Made by a program: the position numbers and the translations under genes. A stretch of 64,000 bases of DNA from Niebla homalea (Eukaryota; Ascomycota; Lecanoromycetes; Lecanorales; Ramalinaceae): contig JAHGAU010000009.1 of the NCBI GenBank assembly GCA_019925105.1, positions 1,364,001 to 1,428,000 of the forward strand, in the 5' to 3' direction. Every line of letters begins with the position of its first letter. Position 1 is the stretch's first letter. Shown here one piece after another: positions 50,503-61,741 of this stretch. The notes under the pieces are model-generated. The model searched no databases, was not told the DNA's origin, and worked only from the letters and a program-made list of their open reading frames with translations.

Positions 50503-50985
50503 ATTCATAGAGCCGCCTTAATAGCAATATTAATCCTCGTACTCTCTGGAACAATCTTTACAACTTTTGGTTATTCAGAGACCCACTTAGACCGGTCATT
50601 GCAAATTGATGATCGTAAGGAACAGGTTTTACCCAACGGCGACGCACCGCCTGCACTCGAAGCAGATTCTGAGAATAAGGAGGAGCATATTATTGAAAGA
50701 ATTATTCGTAAGGAAAGAGATAACAGATATTTAGTTAAATAGGTTACTCAAGGTGTAGAACATAACAGTAAACTTCCGTTATCAGAGTTATACCTAAATT
50801 TATTACGCGAATTCTATATTGCTTATCCTGAATTTAATAACGTTATCGTTACCCGTTATAATAAATTTCATATTACTTTATTACGATTGTTAGCGTTTAC
50901 TGAAGTAATACCTTTATGGTTTACCGGCATTCCTTATACGCTCCGTCTTAAGCGTAATCGCGGCCGCCCCCGTAAAATTAAGTAA
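50503..50985 (+). pseudogene. Chromodomain-like protein with C-terminal AT-hook, one RIP stop
   Basis: An open frame of 160 sense positions with one internal TAG (50740-50742) and a terminal TAA (50983-50985). It opens just after an in-frame stop, so the true start lies upstream or was lost. Reading order: a hydrophobic stretch (AALIAILILVLSGTIFTTF), an acidic/polar linker, a chromodomain-like segment (EEHIIERIIRKERDNRYLVK, then the stop where chromodomains have the conserved W), a mixed helical region, and a basic end with RGRPRK, the AT-hook core. Base composition is far less RIP-shifted than the DNA on either side. It may be the tail of a chromovirus-like integrase or a captured single-copy host fragment. 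The sequence cannot decide; no integrase is readable in frame upstream. Confidence 0.55.
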
Positions 50986-51106
50986 GATTTTAATATAAAA
51001 TATAAACATATAAAGTATAACGTATTATTAAATATTAATATTAATATATTAATTTATTAAGATAGGTATTATTATAAACAGTAACCTTTTTTCTTTTAAT
51101 AATATT

Positions 51107-51252
51107 TATTATATATAGCATATATATATAGGAGTATTAATAGGTATAGGACACCCTTTATACGTAAAGGACAAGCATCCTTATAATGCTTTTATCCTTT
51201 AGGTAGAATCATTATTCATATATTATCACACTTTTTGGTCCATAAACCAACA
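51107..51252 (+). repeat. 3' LTR of family G element
   Basis: 146 bp; the first 25 bases are strongly mutated, the end (TTTTTGGTCCATAAACCAACA) intact. Confidence 0.8.
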
Positions 51253-51335
51253 ATTTCCTTAAGACCTTTATAATTATTTTTATATTAATCGTTATAATTA
51301 TATCTTTTAATAAGAAGAATATTTATTTATCCGTT

Positions 51336-51484
51336 ACCGGTATTTTAGTATTTTCCGGTACCGTACCGTCCCATACCGTTTACCACCGGTACGGGATAAG
51401 GATACCCTTTCCCTATCCCGTACCGGTCCCGTACCTATACCGTACCTTTCCCGCGGTATTAATCCCGTACCGGTTGGGGGAGTA
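51336..51484. mobile_element. Right end of a hAT-like element with GGTACGGGA repeats
   Basis: A dense array of ACCGGTACGGGAT / CCCGTACCGGT units in both orientations ends in GGTTGGGGGAGTA. The layout (TTATCCGTTACCGG start, subterminal repeats, terminal GGAGTA) parallels the right half of the MITE at 25871-26383 with a different repeat sequence. The left terminus is not found. Confidence 0.55.
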
Positions 51485-51614
51485 TTTATTAAGCTTTCTT
51501 AATAACGGGTATACTCGTAACCTTTCCTATAAGCCGTAGTATTCAACGTTTTTAAAAATAGATTATAGACTCGGTTAATTTAATTAAAAGTTACCTTAAT
51601 AATTAATAATTTAT

Positions 51615-51939
51615 TGTTAGCAGCTAGCGCCATCTTTGCGCCGGCGCTATAGTAATACGTTATACTGCTGCGTTAAGGTAGGCCTTAATAAAGGGCCTTG
51701 GTAACGGCCTTAATATACGTTATTTATGAACTATAGCTTAATTAACGTAAAGCAGGGTAATTATTATTTTTACTTTAAATAAAAATTATACCTTAATTTT
51801 TTCTAAGTTCCTTAAGAATTAATTTTATTATTAATTTATTTATTAAAGTAATACTTAAATATTTAAACCGTAACGTTACGTTTTCTATACTTACCTTTAT
51901 TAGCCCCGCCGGTATACTATTAATGGAGTTAATTTAATA
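51615..51939 (+). repeat. 5' LTR of family K Gypsy element
   Basis: 325 bp. The first 120 bases (AGCTAGCGCCATCTTTGCGC) remain GC-rich, the rest is mutated; the right LTR shows the opposite pattern. Confidence 0.85.
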
Positions 51940-53839
51940 TTTTAATTTTTCTTCCTTATTAAGGAAAAGGCCTGATATTACGGTTATAATAAATATTTAA
52001 TTAACTTAATGAACCTTAAAATAAAAAAACGATATTTACTTTTTAATTAAAACCCTTTTTATTATAATTAAGTAAATTAAAACGGGGAGTATTACCGTAA
52101 TATTACGGCTTAATAAGCTTAACTTTTAAAACTATAATTTAAAATTACTTAATTTAAGGTTAAAAATTATATTTATTAAGAATATATATTTAATTACGTT
52201 AACGCGTAATATGAGGGTTTATGCTTTAAGATTCTTTTTTACGTTAATCCTATTATTAAACTTTATATTAATAACGTATCGCCGGCGGTTTTTATTTTAC
52301 TTTATAAAAATAAGTTTTTTCATCCAGAAAAGTTTAAGTTATATTAAAATAAATTTAAAAATAAACATTAAACGTAATTTGTTAACTTAAAAAAATAATT
52401 TATACTTTATCTTAAGTATTTTTTATTAAAAGAAAAAAAAATTTATTTAAGGTTTATTTCTTATAAAATCTTTAATTTATTAAAAAAGGAAATTAATAAA
52501 ATAAGTCCTTAAGAACTTAAGGATAAGCTTTTAAACTTAATAATCAATCCAAAAAATTACCGGCTTTTTTATTATAAACGTTTTAAGGATATCAAGTAAC
52601 GTTTTATTTAAAAAGTAATATAATTTTATAATACTTTAAAGATTATAAAAAAGGACTTATTATTATTATTAAATAAGTTTTATAATTATATATTCTTTAT
52701 AAAGTTTTTACCGGAGCTTAAAATTAAAATCTTTAAAATTAATAAAGTATTAAAAACCCGGAATAATATTATAATAATAACGATTATATAAAAAAAATAA
52801 CTCAAAGTATATTATTAATAATAATTAAAAAGTTAATAAGGATAAATCCGTTAAAAATAAGACATTTAAACTTAATTCCGACGGCTTAAAGTTAATGCAT
52901 ATTTTTATTAAAAATAAATCTTACGATTAAAAGCATAAAATTATACCCGAAAACTTTAACGTTACTTTTAAAGTAAATAAGAATACTAAGTATTATATAT
53001 ATTACGGAAAGGGCTATTATATATCCGATTATTTTACTATTTTATAAAATAAGGTTTTAATAATAAACGTAAAATCCTATAAAAAAATTATATCAAAAAA
53101 TAATAAAGTTCCGGTAACGCTTTAAGGTCGGTTTTAATAAAAAAATAACTAAAGGTATATTCGGCTTTTATTATTAAGGGTTAAATAAGTTTTTAAGATA
53201 ATCCTTAATTATTAAGTATATTAATTAATATTAAAGCTTAAATAAATTTAATTTTATAAGTATATACGGTTTAATAAGACTTATAGTTAATTCCCGCCGT
53301 CTTACCGTAAGTGGTTTTTTTTTTAAATAATAAGTAAATTTTTAATTATAATACTTATTAATTATAATATTATTTAATTAATAGTTAAAAGTAAAAAAAA
53401 ACAATATAAAATACTTTTTTACGTTGTTAATTAAAAAGGTTTAAACGTAATCCTTAATTTATTAACCTTATACGTTTTATAAATAATAATTAATCCGGCG
53501 GTGAATAAATAATACTTTAAAGTTAATTCTTATAAGTTATAAATTAATAACGTTAATAGTTTTAATTAAAATTTAACGGAAATGAATAAGGTTTTTATAA
53601 TCGTTTATATAAGTATAATAACGGAGCGTTTAAAAGTACCGTAAATTTTTTAAAGTAATTTAACGCGTATAAATATTATAAGAAATTTTATTAACCGGAA
53701 CGTTCTAAAGGAGTTAAATAAATATATAAATATTTTTTTAAATAATATAGTTAATATTTTATTTAAATTAAAATAAAAGGATTACGTTATTAACTTAAAT
53801 AATAAGGAATTATTATATAATCTTTTATATAATTTATCT

Positions 53840-56050
53840 TGGGTAAAGTTAACGGAACTCCGACGGTATTTTAAGGATATTATAACCCGGGGTTAAATTT
53901 ATTATTTAACGTTATTTATAAACGTTTTAATCCTTTTTATATTTAAAAAAAACCGTAATTTTTATTTTTATATTAATTATTATAAATTAAATATAGTTAT
54001 AATTAAAAATTAATATTTATTATTTTTAATTATTAAAGCCCTTAACCGGTTAAATAGCTTTAAACGGTTTATTAAGTTAAATTTCAAGGATACTTATTAT
54101 TAATTACGGATTAAGTCCGGTAATAAGTAAAAAATAATATTCTATATATATTACGGTGATGTTAAGTATTTCATTATACCGTTTAAATTAACCAATGCCT
54201 TAACGACCTTTTAAATTTATATTAACCGTACCCTTATTAACTTTATTAATATAACTTACATAATTTACTTAAATAATATTTTAATATTTAATAAAAATCC
54301 GGCGGATTACTAATATTATACTTAATAAGTCCTTAAGTAACTTCGTTAATTTTAACTTTACGTTAATCTTAAAAAGTATTAATTTAATATTATTTAAATA
54401 AAACTCTTAAGGTTTATTATTTCTATTAAAGGGATTTAGATAAATTAAGAATATATTTAAATAATTAAGGTTTAATTTACCTTAAAAACCTATTAAGAAA
54501 TATAGGTCTTTTTAAGCTTTATAAATTTTTATCGTCGTTTTATTTATAAATATTTAAGGATAATTAAGCCTTTAATTGATTTACTTAAAAGTAATAAAAA
54601 AAGGAAAAAAGTTAACCCGTTAAAGTAGAATAATACGGTAAATACGGTATTCCGCCGGCTCTACAAGATATTTATTAACGCGTTATTACTCCGTTATTTT
54701 AAAACGGAAAATATGAGTAAAAATTAATATATTTGATTTTACTATTATAGATATTTTATTTTAATAATTTAAAAAAGGCTATTAACGCTTAATTACGTAT
54801 TAATTTAGAAAAATAACTTCTATTAAATAAAATTATAAAACGTATAATTAAGAGCTCCTTATTATTATTTAAAAGGAAACTTTAAGGCTATTTAAATATA
54901 AACGGATTATAATAACTTCTAAAGGTTTATAAAATAACCGGTATTAAGCCTATATTAAATTAAATAAACCTTAAAACTTATTAATTATAACGTTAAAGTA
55001 CTTTATCGTTAAAGTAAAATAAACTTTATTAATCTTTTATTAAAACGTTTAAACTACGAAGGATTTTTACTTTTTAATATTATTTTATTATTTATTTTAT
55101 AGAATAAGCTTATATTTTAGTCCGATAAGTCGGTAAATTATTAACGGATAGTAATTATTAATTATTAATTATTATTCACTTTAAAAGGCATTTAAATTAT
55201 TATCCCGTAAAAAAAAATTTAATAATTATTTAAAAAGCCTTATAAGGAATATAGGCCGATTAAATTATTTATTAAAAATCTATAGGTTAACAATATATTT
55301 ATATATAAGATTAAAAACAATAATATAACGTTAACGTATTCTTATTAAGATCGCAATAATACTTAAAGACTTAATCCGAATAACTTTATTACCTATAAGG
55401 GCTATATATACGTCCCTTACGATAAAGCGGTTAGAAAAAAGTTAATTAATAAATATTATAATAATTTACTAACGGATTATTTTAGAATTAAGAAAACGTA
55501 TAAGCTTTTAGCCTATAAATATTACTAGAACGGTTTAAAAGCCTAGGTTAATAACTATATTAAAACGTATAATACTTATTAAAAGATTAAGGTACCATAT
55601 TACCGTCTTTATGGTAAGTTTATTTTACTCTTCTAACCGGTTATACCTTAAAAAGAACTTAATATAAACTTTATTATTAACTTACCTATGAATAAAATTA
55701 AAGATAATATTTATAATTCAATTTTGATAATTATAAATAAATATTTAAAAATATATAAATATTTTCCCGTTATAAAATAAATCGATACCGTTACGTTAAT
55801 GGACCTTTTCTTTAAAGAATTTATATTACGGTATAATATACCGGCTAAAATCGTAATTAATTAAAAGTTTTTATTTATTAATAAATTCTAAAAATTAATA
55901 TATTATTACGTAAAGATAAAACGTAAATTAAGTATTGCTTTTTATCTATAAACGGACAATTAAGTAAAACGTTAAAATTAAAAATTTTAAATAATATTTA
56001 AAAACCTTTATTAATTCTGAATAAACGAATTAAGTATAATTACTTTTTTT
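53840..56050 (+). pseudogene. Gypsy pol remnant (RT, RNase H, integrase) of family K
   Basis: Plus-strand translation with RIP stops ignored. About 53935-54050: F-K-K-N-x-N-F-x-F-x-I-N-Y-x-x-L-N, a degraded F-V-K-K-x-G-G-L-R-x-x-V-D-Y-R-x-L-N. About 54050-54110: a degenerate F-x-K-L-D-L-x-D-A-Y. About 54140-54300: Y-G-x-x-x-Y-x-x-x-P-F-x-L-x-N-A and the Y-L-N-N (originally Y-x-D-D) box. About 55385-55540: the integrase zinc-binding entry with YIYVPYDKAVRKKLINKYY, then KKTYKLLAYKYY. About 55675-55780: LPMNKIKDNIYNSILIIINK, the integrase core segment L-P-x-S-x-x-x-x-D-S-I-L-V-I-V-D with the catalytic D lost by G-to-A change. Confidence 0.8.
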
Positions 56051-57176
56051 AATTAAATTTACTTATATAAATTCGGAATATTTAACTTTAAGTTATAGCC
56101 TTTTTATAACGATATATAATTATAATTTAAATATTTATTTTAAACTTAAGGATAAGCTTATAAAAAAAGATATTTATAATAAAAAATAAAATTAAAATAT
56201 TATATAAAATACGATTAATATTAACGGACCGATAATATTATATTATTAAATTAACTCAAAAAACGTATAACAAAAAATGTAAATTAAAATTATATAACGT
56301 TAACGAATTAATAATATTAAATATTAAAAACTTTAAGTTAAAGTAATTAAGTAAAAGGCTTACGTTCCGGTCTATAGGGCCCTTTAAATTAAAAATAAGA
56401 TATAAACGTACTATTTATTCTTTTTATTGTTTATTGAATTTATTTTATTATTTATATAATTTTTTTTTTAGTTTTATTATACTTACGCCGGCGATTAAAC
56501 GGCGGAAACTATAATATAAATAATTAAAGAAATTATTAATAGGATTAAAAGTAAAAAAAGCGTTTAATATTAAGTTAAATAAGCTAATTAAAACCTTAAA
56601 TATAATTAATAAGTATTAAAGGCCGACTTAAAGTATTCTTAAGAACCATAAGAATAATACCATAAAATAATATAAAGTAAAAAAAGACGTAAATAAAATT
56701 ATAACGTTATAATAACGGAAGTTATATATATAATTAATAATTATATATATAATTAATATTATAACTACTTAACCCTTATACGTTAGCTTCCCGTAAAATT
56801 ATTAAAGTTTAAGCTTTAATTAATAACTTTACTTATTATAAGTACTATACGTATAAATAAGCCGGCGTTACGGAAATAATTATTTTTATTATAATATTAT
56901 AATTAATAAAGGTAACTTTAATAATAACCGCGATAATGTTAAAAGGTGAAGAAACATAAATGTTAAATTATAAACGTTTAACCTATTATTAAATAAAAAA
57001 TATTAAGTAAATAAAGTTATCAAGTAAACTTATTAAAATAATAAGAAATTAATAAATATATTTATTAAGATTACCTTAACGCTTTAATAACTTTAATAAT
57101 ATTATCCGTTATATTACTTTTAATAATATATAAATTATAAGCGTTTAACGTTTAACGTTAAACTTCAATAATATTA

Positions 57177-57903
57177 GGGGCGAGCGCGGTGAAATGGCAT
57201 TTTTACGTACGGAAGATAAACTATAGAATAATCGAATATTTTAAGGGTAAAGGATAATTTTATTAAGAGCCCTTAAACTCTATCCGGTAAGTTACGTAAT
57301 TAATATAGATTAAATAATAATAAATATTTATTGATTTATTAATACCTATAATTAACCTTAAATAAACCTAGTTATTACGTAGGGCCAGTAAAAAAAGGTT
57401 ACGGGGATTTAACGTTAAAAGGTTAAAATTAAAATTAAATAAGGTTAATTTAAAAAGCTATATAATAAAATATTTAAAATAAAGTTTTAATATTAAAAAA
57501 AATAAAGTTATATAATTAAGACCGCTTTCTCCCGATTAAGCTTAATATTATTATTAAATTTTTACCGCGGACTATAACGTTAAAAAGTAAAGGATTTTCG
57601 GCGAAAATAATAAATTAAAAATTTAAAGTAATTATTAATCTTAATCGGATTAACGTAAAGACTTAATTATAATATTAAGGTAAATAACTACGGAAAAAAG
57701 GTTTTTATTTAAATTGGGTTAACGTTTAAGGTAAATTAGGGTTAAGTTAGCCGATTACGGTTTCCTTTTCCCTTTTAAATTAAAACGATAAGTTTAAAAT
57801 AAATATAAATATTAAAATAACCGTAACTTAACCACCAGCATTATAGAACGCCGAAATTAACTTAAATTAGCTAGACTTATATATAAATAAATCAATTAAT
57901 CAA
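57177..57903 (+). mobile_element. 729-bp-type non-autonomous retroposon, copy 2
   Basis: Begins GGGGCGAGCGCGGTGAAATG and ends AAATCAATTAATCAATCAAT. Flanking TCAATAATATTA appears at 57165-57176 and 57904-57915 (12 bp, its first bases overlapping the tail repeat). It aligns over its full length with 20886-21614, with mostly transition differences. Confidence 0.82.
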
Positions 57904-57915
57904 TCAATAATATTA

Positions 57916-59580
57916 ACGTATAAAAATAAAAAAATAATTTATAACTCTACGTTAATACGGATCACCTTTTTTTCCCTTACCTTTTTCTATATATAAATTA
58001 ACGATACTTAAATTAAATATAAGGGTATTATATTACTTTCCTTTTTTTAATTATTTTTAATTAAAAATACCTTTTTAATATTATTTACCGGTAAGGCTTT
58101 TTAACTTAATTTTAAAGTATTATTCCTAGAAATTAAGGTTAATCCCCTTAATAACGCCGTTAAGGAGGATATAATTTCCTTTTCCTTTCCTTTAAATAAA
58201 TTAAAGCCCGTATTTTCCTTTTCTTCTTTACCCTTTAAGTTACCGGATATTATAAGTTCGGGGTTTTATCTTTTTATTCTGAATATAAAATCAAGAAATA
58301 AAAAATAACTCCCCAATAAAGTTAACTCTTATAAAGGGCTTAAATCCCCCGTATTAAGCCGATCTAGTTATTAAATATTAACGTTATTATATGATTATTA
58401 AATTTTAATTTATTTATTTACTCTTTAAGCCGGATAATTTTTCTTTCCGTTACTTTAACGTAAATAATAAACGTTTCTTTTTTAATTTAAAGGACCGATA
58501 TTTCCCTTTTAACTTTTAAAATAACTTAACGGAACATATATTCCGCTTAACCGGCGGTAATTAATATTTAATTAATATTTAATTAAAAAGCTTTAAAATC
58601 CTAAAGGATTTATTATACTTCCGTATACATTAAGTTTACGCCTTAATAAATTATATACCGATTAATCGATATTTATATATTTATTAAGTTACTCGGGGTT
58701 ATAATTAATCCGGGAACTATATATATATTAAAGTAATAACGGTCCGACGGTATTAAGGATATTTACGGGAAAACAACGGAAAAAGTATCGTTTATTATAA
58801 TACTTACGGTAAAGTAAAAAACCCCGCCGGTATAAAAGTTTATTTTATAAAAAGTAAATTAAATAAAATGCTACTATATATATTATTAATATTATATTTA
58901 TATTTACGTTAACGATACGTTATTATATATACTTTATATTACTTAAAAATTAAAGTAAATTTATATATCTTATTAATAAATAAAAATAAGCGGATTATTA
59001 ATATAAATAAAATATTTATATAAAGTTAAGGTTATTACTATAATAATAATAATATAAATAACGAAAATATATAATTATATATATATTAGCTTATAAAGAT
59101 TTAGATAAACCCTTAATATATTATACTTATAAAAACGACTAAAATTATTTAAAAAAAAAGAAAAGAAATTTAAAATAAAATAAAATAAAGGCTTTATTAT
59201 AATTATACGTTATTTTTACGTTAACGCTTATTTTTATTATAATGTAATAAATTGATAATAAAGCTTTAAGTAATTATTAATTAATATTATAAAAATTCTT
59301 TTTTTTATTTACTTTTTCCTATTAAGTTTTATAAAGGGGTTTTTAATAAGCTTTATAAATTACGTTAATTACTTATTAACTTAAAATACCTTTATTATAT
59401 TATTATTAAATAAATATTATTATATTTATATATATATTTAAGGACTCTTTTCTTTTTACCCTTTTCTTACTAAGTTTAAAAATAAGTTTTTAATAAGTTT
59501 TATATTCAACCGGCTTTACGATAATTTTATAAATATATTTCTTTATGCCCTAAGGATTAACGTATAAAGGGGGAGATAAT
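57916..59580 (+). other. 3' internal region of family K element, unassigned
   Basis: AT-rich, no recognised domain. Ends with the polypurine tract AAAGGGGGAGATAAT (59566-59580) next to the right LTR. Confidence 0.5.
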
Positions 59581-59905
59581 TATTAATAATTAATATTATC
59601 TTTACGTTCATATTATAGTAATATATTATATTATTACGCTAAGGTAACCCTTAATAAAAGGCCTTAATAACGGCCTTAATATACGTTATTTATAAACTAT
59701 AGTTTAATTACCGTAAAGCGGGGTAATTATTACTTTTACTTTAAGTAAAAATTATGTTTTAATTTTTTTTAAGTTCCTTAAGAATTAATCTTATTATTAA
59801 GTTACTTATTAAAGTAATACCCAAGTATCCAGACCGTAACGTTACGTCTTCTATACCTACCTTTATTAGTATCGCCGGCGTGCCGCCAGTGGAGTCAGTC
59901 TAACA
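59581..59905 (+). repeat. 3' LTR of family K Gypsy element
   Basis: 325 bp, same length as 51615-51939. Its last 60 bases (GCCGGCGTGCCGCCAGTGGA) are unmutated. Confidence 0.85.
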
Positions 59906-59949
59906 GATATTAAGGTTTAAAAACGTTCATAATTAAGGTATAAGCTTTA

Positions 59950-59998
59950 CCGGGCTTAACCCGGGTTAAACCCGGGGTTAATCCGGCATTTAGGAGTA
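59950..59998. mobile_element. Possible hAT-like terminus with GGGTTAAACCCGG repeats
   Basis: CCGGGCTTAACCCGGG and GGGTTAATCCGG form overlapping palindromic units and the stretch ends TTTAGGAGTA, the same terminal GGAGTA as the elements at 25871 and 51336. No left end found, so this is a fragment at best. Confidence 0.35.
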
Positions 59999-60169
59999 TT
60001 ACCGACTACATATATTAGGGCCTTCGGCCCCTTTACTCCTATACCTTTATACTTTAATATCTTTAGTTATACGTAATATACTCTTTACCTTCTAACCACC
60101 CCAAAGGGGCTTGCACTTTAATAGTTCTCCGGTAAAAAAAATAACAGAAATTTATAAATGCCTTTTTTG

Positions 60170-60262
60170 TCTTAATAAGTTAGGTTTTACGGTTATTAAT
60201 ACGGCTAACAGGTTACACGGTAAAGAATACCGAAATTAATACAGCTAGATTTATAGTATAAA
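60170..60262 (+). mobile_element. LINE 3'-end fragment
   Basis: Matches the 3' end of the LINE at 24364 and the fragment at 19873: TTAGGTTTTACGG, then AATACCGAAATTAATACAGC, CTAGATTTATAGTATAAATA. The tetranucleotide tail is degenerate and no duplication was found. Confidence 0.55.
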
Positions 60263-60439
60263 TATAAATGTAAATATTTCTCTTTAAGGATTAAAACATA
60301 AAAGAATAGGTATTTATTAACGTTTAACCTTTATTAAACAGTTAACGTTTAATAAATATACTAAGTACCGGCTTAATACTTAGTAATTATAATTAAGTAA
60401 TAACTTTTAGGAATGAAGAGCTTAAAAGTTTAAGTTTTT

Positions 60440-60668
60440 TATACGGGTGTATATAATTAAAAAGGGCTTAAGATTAATATTCTTATAGTTTAAGCTACTT
60501 TTAACGCCAGTTACTTAAAAAGGGTTTTATATGTTCAGTTAATTTATAGTTCCTTAAGACTTAATCTACCTTTTAATCTAAGTATTAAATCTTTAATTAT
60601 ACTTTATATCTTCTATAAACCCCTTTCAACTAGCCCCGCCACCTGTGAGCGGACGGACCAGTCTAATA
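60440..60668 (+). repeat. Degenerate LTR of family K at the block edge
   Basis: Follows the family K LTR in order: AAGGGCTTA, CTTATAGTTTAAGC, AGTTCCTTAAGACTTAATCT, TCTTCTATA, TAGCCCCGCC and terminal GACCAGTCTAATA. The 5' limit is unclear. It marks the last transposon sequence before the GC-balanced region. Confidence 0.55.
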
Positions 60669-61741
60669 CTCTGCTGAATCTCACCACGTAAAGCGCCCTA
60701 CCATAGTGTATTATCTCTTAATCTCTGGGCTTCCTTTAATAACGTTATAACCCTTGAAAGGCACGTTAAAAACGAAGCTCCGAATATACCTTTAAGGGTG
60801 GTATTATGGACATTTCGAACCCTGATACCGTATTACATATACTTTCCGGTTGGAGGGTCACCTCTTATAATATAAAATGCTGCTATCGTACCAAAGTACA
60901 AAGTGAGGAAAAGCGAGGAAAACGAGGGACACGTAAAATGCTCTAGGGAGGAGGTTAGGGGGAGGGGGGGTTGGGGAAGGAGTGCGCCCTTAAGGGGCCG
61001 ATCTCCTTGAATTGACGTTAGCCAATACGACGAGAATATAATAACGGCAATATTCCAGGTAAGAAACCTTGGGCAAACCTGGTACCTATGAATTGGTGAT
61101 TAACCGTCAAGAAGCCTAACGGGAAGGCTCAGATGGAGTTTCAATGTTCTGTTCTCCTTATCCTTAAGAGTTACAGCCTCTCAAACGTACTTGTTGCTGC
61201 TCAGGCGGCAGATGGGTGCCTCTTTATCGCGGGCTGTTCATGACTTGCGGGTTTAGAGGGTGGGGGTGAGGGGGTAAGTGCTCACATAGCTCGTTTGCAT
61301 TATAGAACCTAAGGAGCTACTGGCAAATACTGACAGAGAGTGCCCAGCAGGCGATTAACCCACTTTGCACCAATCGCACAGGCCCTGCAAATTAAGGTAG
61401 TGCCTAATGAAGGCAGTGCAGGCGCTCACTTCGATCACCCTTGCCCGGGCTGCAGCAGATGCCTTAGACCCCAACCATTCGGCGTGCGTCAATTAGCGCC
61501 GGGGTTCCCAGCCCCCTCTTTTCGAAATTTGCCCTTGTACCTATTTCCCTCCGCTCTTATCGCGATCGCTGATGGCCCACCTTTGACCTTCACTTTTGGG
61601 TCAGCTAAGCAGGCCACCCCCCCCATCTGTTTAAGAAACCCAGCCCCGCCCACTTTGGCGCCCGTCTCCCTTCCAAATCCCCAGATACTGCCCTCAACTC
61701 ACTCATCCTTACACCCCAAACGACCCGGACCTACCAAGCTC
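60669..61741 (+). promoter_or_regulatory. GC-balanced 5' region of the HMG-box gene
   Basis: Unique sequence between the transposon block and the start codon. The first 170 bases are still AT-leaning, then composition normalises. It contains purine-rich tracts (GAGGAAAAGCGAGGAAAACG near 60904; a G-rich run at 60944-60980) and a CACCAATCG (CCAAT-type) element near 61367. A long open frame across 61340-61957 has Pro/Leu-rich composition and covers the gene start in another frame; I treat it as untranslated leader plus intron. No TATA box is convincing. Confidence 0.45.

Larger units (their letters stand above)
47854..51252 (+). mobile_element. Small LTR retroelement (family G) with chromodomain/AT-hook frame
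   Basis: 146-bp LTRs at 47854-47999 (TGTTATGTG...CCAATA) and 51107-51252 (ends CCAACA), with the exact duplication ATTTC (47849-47853, 51253-51257). Two bases after the left LTR the sequence TAATAATAATAAT equals a fully RIP-converted TGGTAGCAATAGC, placing it with the other elements. The internal region, minus the solo LTR at 48558-48740, is about 2.9 kb without recognised RT or integrase. The 3' part carries a strikingly less mutated coding stretch (50503-50985). The LTR shares AGGTAGAATCATTATTCATA-like sequence with the family B LTR. Confidence 0.75.
51615..59905 (+). mobile_element. Ty3/Gypsy LTR retrotransposon (family K), RIP-inactivated
   Basis: 325-bp LTRs at 51615-51939 and 59581-59905 align base for base (TGTTAGCAGC / TATTAATAAT starts; TTTAATA / TCTAACA ends). 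A purine tract AAAGGGGGAGATAAT sits directly before the right LTR, confirming plus orientation. Plus-strand RT, RNase H and integrase remnants lie at 53840-56050. About 3.5 kb of 3' sequence before the right LTR includes the 729-bp retroposon at 57177 and is otherwise unassigned. Flanks TTTAT and GATAT do not match, so the TSD is lost or the ends were rearranged. Family members also occur as a solo LTR (29122) and a border fragment (to 60668). Confidence 0.85.
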
